Under the pieces are notes generated by a model. The model had not been told where the DNA came from, ran no database searches, and saw nothing but the letters and a program-made list of their open reading frames with translations. The position numbers were made by a program, and so were the translations under genes. Positions 22,065 to 28,515 of a DNA stretch of 36,100 bases are shown piece by piece (positions within the stretch are counted from its first letter, which is position 1; each line of letters starts with the position of its first letter). Origin of the DNA: Fibrobacter sp. (GTDB lineage: Bacteria; Fibrobacterota; Fibrobacteria; Fibrobacterales; Fibrobacteraceae); the NCBI RefSeq assembly GCF_017545445.1, contig NZ_JAFWOM010000151.1:1-36100 (forward strand). Direction: 5' to 3'.

Positions 22065-22937
22065 ATGAATCGATTTTCTACCAAGATGCACATGACCGGA
22101 GTTGCTGCACTGTTTGGTGCTTTTTTCGGTGCCGTTCTTTGTGCGTCATTGGTGGCTTGCGAAAAGAAGGTTGAGGAACCTGTCGATTACACACTGATGT
22201 GCTACAACGATGTCTGGCCGATGGACGATATTGTTATTGATGAAAGTCCGAACGATGACATCAAGGCTTTGGTCAAACGAATTGATTTACGTTATCCGAT
22301 GATGCTTGGCGATACGTTGGATGTGACCATCCTTGAATTCAAGAGCGACGTTTATGCATTGGACTATTACATCAATAGCGGACGCTTTCAGGGAATTGTG
22401 CCTATTTTGCGTGGTTCGTTCTTGGAACAAAGTATTCGCTCTGCCGCACGCATTTTCATTTTCAAGCACGACAGCTTCCGTCGGTACGAACGAAGCGATT
22501 TGGAAAATTATGTCCATCAGTTCTCGCACTCGCGCCATGGTGGATTCCCGCAGGAATTCTTGAGCCTCCCGTTTGAGTACCGTGAACCGGGGCACACGTC
22601 CATCCAGACAAAATACTTTATTGGAGTCAAGGCGTATTTCCCTGTATTGGCGCAGAGCTATCGGGATTCGCATTTGCAGTGGAATGTTGCCCGCAGTTGG
22701 GACCTTGTCGATGAAAATGATTTTATTGCATGGGGCCGGCAGTTGAACATCGTTCAGCCGAAGGGCATCCATCGTGAAACTTCGACGCTTTATTTTACAG
22801 CGGGCGAAGGCGTGAACGGCATGGCGACGCGGCTTCCGGGCGGGCGAGTCGTCGCTGCGTGGGGCTACCTCGACTGGTCGGATCTCGAGCGCAAGTTCTT
22901 TACCGCAAGCGACCGTGTCTATAGCGCCAGGTATTAG
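22065..22937 (+). CDS. Lipoprotein of unknown function
   Basis: The product has 290 residues. The signal peptide (MTGVAALFGAFFGAVLCASL) ends at lipidated Cys32 (LVACEKK). The mature part starts acidic and then has a mixed alpha/beta composition with many aromatic residues (YVHQFSHSRHGGFPQEFLSL, YRDSHLQWNVARSWDLVDEN). The C-terminus contains GRVVAAWGYLDWSDLERKF. I cannot name a family. In-frame ATGs exist at 22047 and 22065; I chose 22065, which leaves a signal peptide of more usual length. It begins 29 bases after the Fe-S loop gene. Its TAG stop is the first codon of heptad element H5. Confidence 0.65.
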   Translation: MNRFSTKMHMTGVAALFGAFFGAVLCASLVACEKKVEEPVDYTLMCYNDVWPMDDIVIDESPNDDIKALVKRIDLRYPMMLGDTLDVTILEFKSDVYALDYYINSGRFQGIVPILRGSFLEQSIRSAARIFIFKHDSFRRYERSDLENYVHQFSHSRHGGFPQEFLSLPFEYREPGHTSIQTKYFIGVKAYFPVLAQSYRDSHLQWNVARSWDLVDENDFIAWGRQLNIVQPKGIHRETSTLYFTAGEGVNGMATRLPGGRVVAAWGYLDWSDLERKFFTASDRVYSARY

Positions 22938-23064
22938 CGGCTTCGCAGTAGACAGTAGGAAGTAGGCGGTAGACAGGATAGTTTGGCGGCTTCGCCGCGA
23001 TTATAAAAACTAACCACTGTTTACTAACCACTTCCTACTTCCTACTTCCTACTAATTACTATAT
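22935..23064. repeat. Heptad element H5, inverted pair between lipoprotein gene and GerW-like gene
   Basis: It starts at the TAG stop (TAGCGGCTTCGC), then left-arm units AGTAGAC, AGTAGGA, AGTAGGC, GGTAGAC, AGGATAG (22947-22981). The centre is GGCGGCTTCGCCGCGATTAT. The right arm has eight units from 23009 to 23064 (ACTAACC, ACTGTTT, ACTAACC, ACTTCCT three times, ACTAATT, ACTATAT). AGTAGGAAGTAGG on the left is complementary to CCTACTTCCTACT on the right. It fills the gap up to eight bases before the next ATG. Confidence 0.85.
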
Positions 23065-23071
23065 TCAAAAT

Positions 23072-23413
23072 ATGGCTATTGAAAAACTTGCTGAAACTCT
23101 TTTAGAAAAACTCCGCTACATTACGAAAGCGGAAACCGTTATCGGTGAACCTATACAGGCTGGCGAATCAACCGTTATTCCTGTGAGTCGTGTATCTGTC
23201 GGCTTTGGCTTTGGCGGACACCAGAACAAGGGTGATACATCTGCGTCTGGCGGTGGAGCTTCGGTCGAACCGGTGGCATTCCTTGTCATCAGAGGCGACG
23301 ACGTTCGCATTATGCCCATCACAAAAGACAGTTCGCTTGTGTCTAAAATCATGGACATCGTGCCGGACGTTATGAACAAATTTTCAGGAAAGAACTCCCA
23401 GGATGCTGGTTGA
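23072..23413 (+). CDS. GerW/YtfJ-family protein
   Basis: The product has 113 residues. The N-terminal helix MAIEKLAETLLEKLRYITKA, the segment VIGEPIQAGESTVIPVSRVS, the glycine-rich FGFGGHQN...GGGASVEPVAFLVI, and the ending VRIMPI...VPDVMNKF match the Spore_YtfJ (GerW) family, PF09579. The family is named from Bacillus spores, but members are common in bacteria that do not sporulate, where their role is unknown. The protein is probably cytoplasmic. It sits directly behind heptad element H5 and ahead of a terminator at 23482-23512, so it may be the last gene of the psd run or stand alone. Confidence 0.9.
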   Translation: MAIEKLAETLLEKLRYITKAETVIGEPIQAGESTVIPVSRVSVGFGFGGHQNKGDTSASGGGASVEPVAFLVIRGDDVRIMPITKDSSLVSKIMDIVPDVMNKFSGKNSQDAG

Positions 23414-23481
23414 TTAAGTTAACCACGCTTCTTCGGTTGCTTTGGCCGTTCCTTTGATTGGAATGTTCTTAAATTCAAAAT

Positions 23482-23512
23482 ACTCCAAACATGTGGTTTG
23501 GGGTGTTTTTTA
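23482..23512 (+). terminator. Terminator downstream of the GerW-like gene
   Basis: ACTCCAAAC (23482-23490) and GTTTGGGGT (23496-23504) pair with one G-T pair around ATGTG, followed by GTTTTTTAT. Confidence 0.8.
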
Positions 23513-23658
23513 TCTATAGATTGGTTGAAAAGTGGTAAATATAGGTCTTTTTGTCTGGTAGAAAAAAACTTGCGTTATGAGATGTTTTTTGAGAACATTT
23601 TATCAAGTGTCAAAGTGTGATGAAAATCATATTTTTTTGAAAAAAGTTGCATTTTCTA

Positions 23659-23687
23659 TTGACATTCGCTAATTAAATGTGTATCTT
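23659..23687 (+). promoter_or_regulatory. Near-consensus promoter of an orphan RNA gene
   Basis: TTGACA (23659-23664), 17-base spacer, TATCTT (23682-23687), in an AT-rich setting. The start of transcription would be the G at 23695, which is also the first base of the predicted structure. No protein gene lies downstream on this strand. It is among the best promoter matches in the window. Confidence 0.75.
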
Positions 23688-23694
23688 TATTTAT

Positions 23695-23927
23695 GTAAAA
23701 GCGAGAAAGAAGAAGCCTTTGGGTGTATATGGGTTAGTAAATTTGAGAACAAAAGGCTTTAAACTATTCTCGGTGGTTTTACAAGTTTTGTTTGGTCTCG
23801 TAAACTTGTAGAACGCCCGGCACGGGGACATACGTGCCACAAGATCCTCCTCCAAGGCGCCGTAATGGCGTACTCCTAACACAAAAAAATAGGACCTCCT
23901 CGTGAATAATGAGGAGGTTCTTCTTTT
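23695..23927 (+). ncRNA. Candidate orphan structured ncRNA, about 230 bases
   Basis: A strong promoter ends just before it and an intrinsic terminator closes it (23892-23927). The 5' domain (23695-23782) is an 88-base irregular hairpin: GTAAAA/TTTTAC, CGAGAA/TTCTCG and AAGCCTTT/AAAGGCTT pair in nested order. Then follow ACAAGTTT/AAACTTGT (23781-23788 with 23802-23809), GGCAC/GTGCC (23819-23823 with 23834-23838) and CGCC-GTAAT-GGCG (23858-23870). An unpaired pyrimidine stretch TCCTCCTCC (23845-23853) resembles the anti-Shine-Dalgarno sequence and could pair with ribosome sites of target mRNAs. It lacks the tmRNA ends, the RNase P core boxes and the SRP RNA apex. It is not a leader, because the next gene (serC) is on the other strand. 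Confidence 0.7.
23892..23927 (+). terminator. Intrinsic terminator of the orphan RNA
   Basis: GGACCTCCTC (23892-23901) pairs with GAGGAGGTTC (23911-23920) with one G-T pair, followed by TTCTTTTAT. Confidence 0.85.
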
Positions 23928-23976
23928 ATATGTCTTTGGATCCCGTCGTGTGGCTCCAGGATGACGATTGTAAACG

Positions 23977-24006
23977 AAAAAGCCCCGGCACTATGGCCGG
24001 GACTTT
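23977..24006. terminator. GC-rich hairpin, probable terminator for the serC side
   Basis: AAGCCCCGG and CCGGGACTT pair around CACTATGG with one mismatch; the minus-strand copy ends in CTTTTTCG. It would stop transcription coming from serC after the tandem repeats. Confidence 0.65.
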
Positions 24007-24018
24007 CTCAAATGCGTT

Positions 24019-24091
24019 CCCTTCGACGCGCTTCGCTTGCTCAGGGACCTTAATAAGGTTGGTGAGCTTGTCGAACCACGCTCAGGATGAC
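24019..24091. repeat. Dispersed REP-like repeat, copy 2 (uninterrupted)
   Basis: The module CTTCGACGCGCTTCGCTTGC is followed directly by the 53-base unit 24039-24091, which is identical to 10640-10692. In copy 1 the two modules are separated by an insert. Confidence 0.85.
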
Positions 24092-24118
24092 CCTGCACGC
24101 GGCATCTCGTTAGCCTTA

Positions 24119-24262
24119 GACGTTGGACTTTCGCTGTCGCTCAAGTCCAAGTTTTGGGCTTTACCTTTGAACGTTGGACTTTCGCTGTCGCTCAAGTCCA
24201 AGTTCTTGGCTTTACCTTTGAACGTTGGACTTTCGCTGTCGCTCAAGTCCAAGTTTTGGGCT
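24119..24262. repeat. 51-base tandem repeat, 2.8 copies, behind serC
   Basis: Units begin at 24121, 24172 and 24223 with period 51. Each contains the perfect hairpin TTGGACTT and AAGTCCAA with a 12-base loop. Copies differ by very few bases (TTTTGG against TTCTTGG). The array ends three bases before the serC stop codon, so it would form a row of hairpins in the serC 3' UTR. It is not CRISPR-like because there are no unique spacers. Confidence 0.9.
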
Positions 24263-24264
24263 AA

Positions 24265-25371
24265 TTACCCAAGAACTTTCTTTTCGAAGTCGCCGAGGCA
24301 ATCGACGAGGGCTTGCACGCCTTCGACTGGCATTGCGTTGTAGATGGATGCGCGGAAGCCACCCACGGAGCGGTGACCCTTGAGCTGCTGGAGGCCGCGT
24401 TCCTTAGCGAATTCAAGGAATTCCTTGGCGAGATCGTCAGCCTTGTCAGCTGCAACCACGTCCTTGTTGAACACGAACGGAACGTTCATGATGGAACGGT
24501 CTTCCTTAGCAGCCGTACCGACGAACACCTTGGAGTTGTCGAGGGCGCTGTAGAGGAGAGCAGCCTTGGAACGGTTCACCTTTTCGATAGCTTCGACACC
24601 GCCGAATTCCTTGAGCCACTTGAGGGTGCGGTTCATCACATAGACTGCGAAAACAGGAGGCGTGTTGAACATGTTCTTTGCGTCGATGTGGGTCTGGAAG
24701 TTCAGCATGGTAGGAATCGTGCGGTTCACCTTGCCGAGCAAGTCCTTGCGGATGATGGTCACGGTCACGCCAGCGCAGCTGATGTTTTTCTGGGCGCCGC
24801 CATAGACAACGCCGAAGTCGGAAACGTTGATCTTACGGGCGAGGAAGTCGGAGCTCACGTCGGCCATGAGGAAGCCGGACTTCGGCTTCGGGAAGTTGTG
24901 CCATTCCGTACCGTAAATCGTGTTGTTCGCGGTAACGTGGAGGTAGGTCGCGTTGTCGCTGAGCTTCAAGTTCTTATCGATGCGGCTGTAAGTTTCGGAC
25001 TTGGTGTCGCAAGCGGCGAGAGCGTTACCGAACTGCTTAGCTTCTTTGTAAGCCTTGTTGGCCCAAACGCCGGTGAGGGCGTAGTCGGCTGTAGCGTTCT
25101 GGTCGAGGAAGTTCATCGGGAGCATGCAGAACAAAAGTGAGCAACCACCACCGAGGAACACGATATCGTAGTTTTCAGGAATGCCCATCAAGTCGCGGAG
25201 GAACTGTTCGGTTTCCGCAAACATATTCTCAATCGGCTTTGAACGGTGACTCATGGAGAGAATACTGATGCCGCTATTTGCGTAGTCGATGCATGCAGCA
25301 GATGCTTCCTTGAGTGCCTGTTCCGGCAGGACAGACGGTCCTGCGCTAAAGTTATAGACTTTGTTTGCCAT
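24265..25371 (-). CDS. serC: Phosphoserine aminotransferase
   Basis: The product has 368 residues, standard length. It makes 3-phosphoserine from 3-phosphohydroxypyruvate and glutamate in serine synthesis; it can also serve vitamin B6 synthesis in some bacteria. Landmarks: NFSAGPSVLPEQAL at the start, ISILSMSHRSKP, FLGGGCSLLFCMLPMNFL (PLP phosphate region), MADVSSDFLARKI, and YGGAQKNISCAGV with the Schiff-base Lys195; the C-terminus has GHRSVGGFRASIYNAMP. The start at 25371 has AAGGA upstream. It is cytoplasmic and PLP-dependent. pdxJ, for the PLP cofactor, is 7 kb away in this window. Tandem hairpins follow its stop. Confidence 0.96.
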   Translation of the reverse strand: MANKVYNFSAGPSVLPEQALKEASAACIDYANSGISILSMSHRSKPIENMFAETEQFLRDLMGIPENYDIVFLGGGCSLLFCMLPMNFLDQNATADYALTGVWANKAYKEAKQFGNALAACDTKSETYSRIDKNLKLSDNATYLHVTANNTIYGTEWHNFPKPKSGFLMADVSSDFLARKINVSDFGVVYGGAQKNISCAGVTVTIIRKDLLGKVNRTIPTMLNFQTHIDAKNMFNTPPVFAVYVMNRTLKWLKEFGGVEAIEKVNRSKAALLYSALDNSKVFVGTAAKEDRSIMNVPFVFNKDVVAADKADDLAKEFLEFAKERGLQQLKGHRSVGGFRASIYNAMPVEGVQALVDCLGDFEKKVLG

Positions 25372-25490
25372 TGTAGTGTTCCTTTTTAGGGGTTTGTGCC
25401 CTTTGTGGGGGCTAAAAAAATTACGGTGTAAAATTAGTAAATAGGCGGTGAAGTGGCAATAAAAAAAGCCCGCTCGCGGCGGGCATTTTT

Positions 25491-26015
25491 TTAAACTCCA
25501 AGTGCTTGAATCGCGGCCTTGTACTTCTTGAGACGGAACTTCGTCTTGAGTTCACGGCGTTCTTGGCGATGGATATACTTGTCGTCCATGAGCACGTTTA
25601 AAATTGCGCTCTTGGCCTTGGCTGCGGTCGGATTGTCTTTGAGCGTTTCGACGAAACGGACAAAGTCTTTTTCGCGAGCGTCGTAAGTCGCGTCTTCGGC
25701 GGGCACGCCCTTCTCCATGAGGTGGCAGCTATATTCGTCAATCCACGCTTGGTTTTTATGATAAGTCATCTTTTGGATGAGGTCAACCAAGTCTGCCGGA
25801 ACGCCCATCTTGATCATGTCGTCCGGAGTTTTTTGGGTAGCAGACGTAATGGAATCCTGCAAAATAGCGAGCACCTGGACGTCTTCTGATTCGCCCTTGT
25901 TTTTGAGGTAATCAGCGACATTCTGGAGAAAATCTATGTAGGGGCCGCCAGCCTTGTCTTGCTGGCCTTTGTGAACGGAATCCGCAATTTTGTAGGCGTC
26001 TTGATAAGAAAGCAT
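25491..26015 (-). CDS. Degenerate RelA/SpoT-type HD-domain protein
   Basis: The product has 174 residues. The segment AYKIADSVHKGQQDKAGGPY matches the start of the small (p)ppGpp-hydrolase-like HD family (A-H-x-G-Q...G-x-PY), and the end KFRLKKYKAAIQAL fits too. But metal ligands are missing: the PYIxHP histidine is replaced (PYIDFL), the HD pair reads Gln53-Asp54 (LAILQDSI), and the late Asp of the KLAD motif is not seen. Only His15 remains. It is therefore probably not a hydrolase and may be a binding protein. The start at 26015 is fixed by AAAGGTTC upstream. It is upstream of serC on the same strand with a 119-base gap and a hairpin (about 25462-25490) between them. Confidence 0.7.
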   Translation of the reverse strand: MLSYQDAYKIADSVHKGQQDKAGGPYIDFLQNVADYLKNKGESEDVQVLAILQDSITSATQKTPDDMIKMGVPADLVDLIQKMTYHKNQAWIDEYSCHLMEKGVPAEDATYDAREKDFVRFVETLKDNPTAAKAKSAILNVLMDDKYIHRQERRELKTKFRLKKYKAAIQALGV

Positions 26016-26109
26016 TATGAACCTTTTTTTAAAAATTCGAGCATCGACGATGCCCATACCACAATATATATAAAGCTTGAGCCAAAAAGTGTTTGTTTTT
26101 TTAAATGAG

Positions 26110-26181
26110 GTGAAAAAAAAGCAGTTTTTGTAAAAGATGCGTTTTTTACGCGTTTTTTTGTTGAAAAACTGCTTTTTTCAC
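26110..26181. repeat. Long AT-rich inverted repeat between metF and the HD-like gene
   Basis: Arms 26110-26129 and 26164-26181 (GTGAAAAAAAAGCAGTTTTT and its near complement) pair with a two-base difference. Inside lies GCGT...ACGC followed by seven T. It may be a bidirectional terminator or regulatory structure upstream of the HD-like gene. Confidence 0.55.
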
Positions 26182-26214
26182 GTGAACGTCGTCGAAATTC
26201 GGAATTTCACCTCG

Positions 26215-26229
26215 AAAAAGCGCTTTTTT
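26215..26229 (-). terminator. Short terminator at the metF stop codon
   Basis: AAAAAGCGCTTTTTT is a self-complementary A/T-flanked stem that overlaps the metF stop codon (26228-26230). It may work together with the inverted repeat downstream. Confidence 0.5.
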
Positions 26230-27118
26230 ATGCTTGAAAGTTCTTTCCGAGAATGGCGGAAACGTTTTTCAAGATGCCTTCGGCGACGTCTGGCTTGTTC
26301 ATGGAATAAACGTGCACGTTCGTGATGCCGTTCGCGTACAGGTCGATAATCTGGTCGCTTGCGTAGATGATGCCGGCCTGCTTCATGGCGTCCGGATCGC
26401 TACCGAACTTATCGACGAGCGACTTGAAACGTTGCGGCATGAACGAACCCGAAAGCTTGATGGCGCGATCGACCTGGTTTGCGTTCGTGATGGGCATGAT
26501 GCCGGGGAGAACTGGACAGTTCACGCCTGCGTCGCGGAGTTTGTACAAGAAACTGAAAAACAGGTTGTTGTCAAAGACCATTTGCGTGGTAAGGAAATCT
26601 GCACCGGCTTCGACCTTTTCCTTGAGGTGCTTGATGTCTTCGGCCTGGTTCGGGCTTTCCGGGTGTTTTTCGGGGTAGCAGGCGGCGCCAATGCAGAAGT
26701 CGGGGTCCGCTGCCTTGATTTCGCGGATGAGTTCCACGGCATGGTGGTAGTCGCAGTCGCCACGGCCATTGGCGATAAGTTCCGGAGTGAGGTCTCCACG
26801 GAGAGCCATGATGTTCTTGATGCCGGCATTCTTCATGTCTTCGATGCGCTGGTGGATTGTTTCCTTGGTGCTCGAAATGCAAGTCAGATGGGCGAGCATC
26901 GGAATGCCGAAGTTGTACTTGAGGTTCTTGGCAATCTCGAGTGTATATTGGCTCACGCCGCCGCCTGCGCCGTAGGTGACGCTCATGAATGCGGGCTTGA
27001 GTTTTGCGATGTTTTCAGTCGCGGCTTTGACGTTTTCGAAGCTCGTCTCTTTTTTGGGCGGGAATACTTCGAACGAAAGGCTCATCTTGTCTTGCTTCAG
27101 GATGTCGATAATCTTCAT
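26228..27118 (-). CDS. metF: Methylenetetrahydrofolate reductase
   Basis: The product has 296 residues, normal for bacterial MetF. This flavoprotein reduces 5,10-methylene-THF to 5-methyl-THF, feeding methionine synthesis; it is cytoplasmic. Landmarks: SLSFEVFPPKKETSFEN with the catalytic-region Glu17, VTYGAGGG, HLTCISSTKETI, NIMALRGDLTPE, the CIGAACYPEKHPESPN segment, TTQMVFDNNLFFSFL (FAD/folate site) and GIMPITNANQV. The start at 27118 has CGGAG upstream. It is divergent from pheS, with a 219-base AT-rich shared promoter region. No methionine synthase or SAM-related riboswitch is visible next to it. Confidence 0.96.
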   Translation of the reverse strand: MKIIDILKQDKMSLSFEVFPPKKETSFENVKAATENIAKLKPAFMSVTYGAGGGVSQYTLEIAKNLKYNFGIPMLAHLTCISSTKETIHQRIEDMKNAGIKNIMALRGDLTPELIANGRGDCDYHHAVELIREIKAADPDFCIGAACYPEKHPESPNQAEDIKHLKEKVEAGADFLTTQMVFDNNLFFSFLYKLRDAGVNCPVLPGIMPITNANQVDRAIKLSGSFMPQRFKSLVDKFGSDPDAMKQAGIIYASDQIIDLYANGITNVHVYSMNKPDVAEGILKNVSAILGKNFQA

Positions 27119-27337
27119 TAAAACTCCGTACGGCTTTGTGCCGTCGATTTATATTTATGCAAATATTTAAATTCATGCATAAATGTAAATAAAATTCCCG
27201 TTAATGGCAATAGGGTATAAGTAATTTTTTAGAGAGATATATTATGTAGAAAAAAATTTCCAATTTAAAGAAATGATGGAGTTTTTTCGAGTCTATTGCT
27301 TCTCGTCTCCCATCTATTTTCTATCTTTACGCGCACT

Positions 27338-28360
27338 ATGAGTGAAGCTATTAACAATGTCAAGCAGGCCTTTGATGCAGAACTTGCACAAACGGACCTC
27401 ACCAATCAAGAAGCGGTCAACAATCTCCGCGTAAAGTACCTCGGCAAGAAGGGTGCTGTCACCGACCTCATGAAGCAGATGGGTTCGCTCAGCGCCGAAG
27501 AACGCCCCGCTTACGGCAAACTCGTGAACGAACTGAAAGTTGCCGTTTCCGAAGCTATCGACAAGGCTATCGAAACCGCAAACGAAGCCGCTCTCCAGAA
27601 GAAGCTTGCGAGCGGTGCAGTCGATATCACGCTCCCGGGTGCAGGCATCGCCGCCGGTTCTACGCACCCGCTGTACGACGTCCGCGAAGAAATCATCGAT
27701 TTCTTTGCACAAATGGGTTTTGATGTAGATTTCGGTCGCGACATCGAAACGGATTGGTACAACTTTGAAGCTCTTAACACTCCGCCTGACCATCCGAGCC
27801 GCGACATGCAGGACACGTTCTATGTCGATAACAAGGTCATGCTCCGCACGCACACGTCGGGCACCCAGATTCACTACATGGAAACGCACAAGCCGCCTTT
27901 CCGCATGATTGCCCCGGGCCACGTGTTCCGCGTCGATAACGATGCCACCCACGCTCCGATGTTCCAGCAGTGCGAAGGTCTTGTCGTTGACGAAAACATC
28001 AGCTTTGCCGACCTCAAGGGTGTGCTCCAGGTGTTCATGAATAAACTCTTTGGCGCAGGCGTCAAGACTCGCTTCCGTCCGAGCTTCTTCCCGTTCACGG
28101 AACCGTCTGCTGAAATGGACGTGAGCTGCGTGTTCTGCGGTGGCAAGGGCTGCCGTCGTTGCAAGGGCACGGGCTGGATGGAAATCGGTGGTTGCGGTTC
28201 TGTCGATCCGAACGTGTTTAAGAACTGCGGTATCGACGCTGAAAAGTTCACTGGCTTTGCATTCGGTTTCGGTCTTGACCGTATCGCTATGCTCCGTCAC
28301 GAAATTCCGGAAATCGGTCTTTTGACGGCAAATGACCAGAGATTCTTGAGCCAGTTCTAA
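27338..28360 (+). CDS. pheS: Phenylalanyl-tRNA synthetase, alpha subunit
   Basis: The product has 340 residues. With the beta subunit it charges tRNA-Phe. The N-terminal coiled coil (about 1-85) is followed by the class II catalytic core: HPLYDVREEIIDFFAQMGF, the motif-2 region TPPDHPSRDMQDTFYV and LRTHTSGTQIHYM, VFRVDNDATHAPMFQQCEGL, and motif 3 GFAFGFGLDRIAMLRH. A Cys-rich insert (CVFCGGKGCRRCKGTGW) precedes the EIGGCGSV loop and may bind zinc, as in some other bacterial PheS. The ATG at 27338 is preferred over an upstream in-frame start that would add nonhomologous residues. pheT does not follow; the gene is closed by a hairpin repeat and terminator, so the beta subunit is encoded elsewhere. 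Confidence 0.96.
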   Translation: MSEAINNVKQAFDAELAQTDLTNQEAVNNLRVKYLGKKGAVTDLMKQMGSLSAEERPAYGKLVNELKVAVSEAIDKAIETANEAALQKKLASGAVDITLPGAGIAAGSTHPLYDVREEIIDFFAQMGFDVDFGRDIETDWYNFEALNTPPDHPSRDMQDTFYVDNKVMLRTHTSGTQIHYMETHKPPFRMIAPGHVFRVDNDATHAPMFQQCEGLVVDENISFADLKGVLQVFMNKLFGAGVKTRFRPSFFPFTEPSAEMDVSCVFCGGKGCRRCKGTGWMEIGGCGSVDPNVFKNCGIDAEKFTGFAFGFGLDRIAMLRHEIPEIGLLTANDQRFLSQF

Positions 28361-28408
28361 GTTAGACGAAAGAACGCCGCTTTGCGGCTTCAGACGACAA
28401 ATGCATAA

Positions 28409-28447
28409 GGCGAGAGAAGCGTCAATGCTTGCATTGGCATTTCCGAG
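28409..28447 (+). repeat. CTYG-apex hairpin repeat, copy F
   Basis: Stem GTCAATG (28421-28427) and CATTGGC (28432-28438) with one T-G pair around CTTG, then TTCCGAGCC. A second hairpin TTTGGGG-ATTG-CCCCAAA (28455-28472) follows, also seen in copy G. The 10-mer AGACGAAAGA occurs on both sides (28364-28373 and 28472-28481), which could be a target-site duplication. Confidence 0.65.
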
Positions 28448-28483
28448 CCAAGCATTTGGGGATTGCCCCAAAGACGAAAGATT

Positions 28484-28515
28484 AAAAAAGCGGACCGTTG
28501 AGGTTCGCTTTTTTT
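28484..28515. terminator. Bidirectional terminator between pheS and the OLD nuclease gene
   Basis: AAAAAAGCGGACC and GGTTCGCTTTTTTT pair with one mismatch around GTTGA. It serves two convergent genes and touches the stop codon of the nuclease gene at 28514. Confidence 0.85.

Noticed and set aside
23695..23927. tmRNA, RNase P RNA, SRP RNA or 6S RNA
   Set aside because: There is no CCA end or tag reading frame, no RNase P core boxes, no SRP apical GGAAG-type loop, and the 5' end pairs within the first 90 bases and not with the 3' end as 6S RNA requires.
24119..24262. CRISPR array
   Set aside because: The units are directly joined, without unique spacers, and no cas gene is present. The heptad arrays were rejected as CRISPR for the same reason.
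23909..24343. Plus-strand open frame containing a 17-residue repeat (VGLSLSLKSKF...)
   Set aside because: The repeat comes from the 51-base tandem array (51 is divisible by 3), and the frame runs from the ncRNA terminator into the serC antisense strand; it has no ribosome site or homologue I know.
27314..28471. 385-codon open frame opposite pheS (and similar ones opposite metF at 26234-27121 and pdxJ at 32553-33440)
   Set aside because: All are mirror frames of conserved enzymes, without ribosome sites or family motifs.
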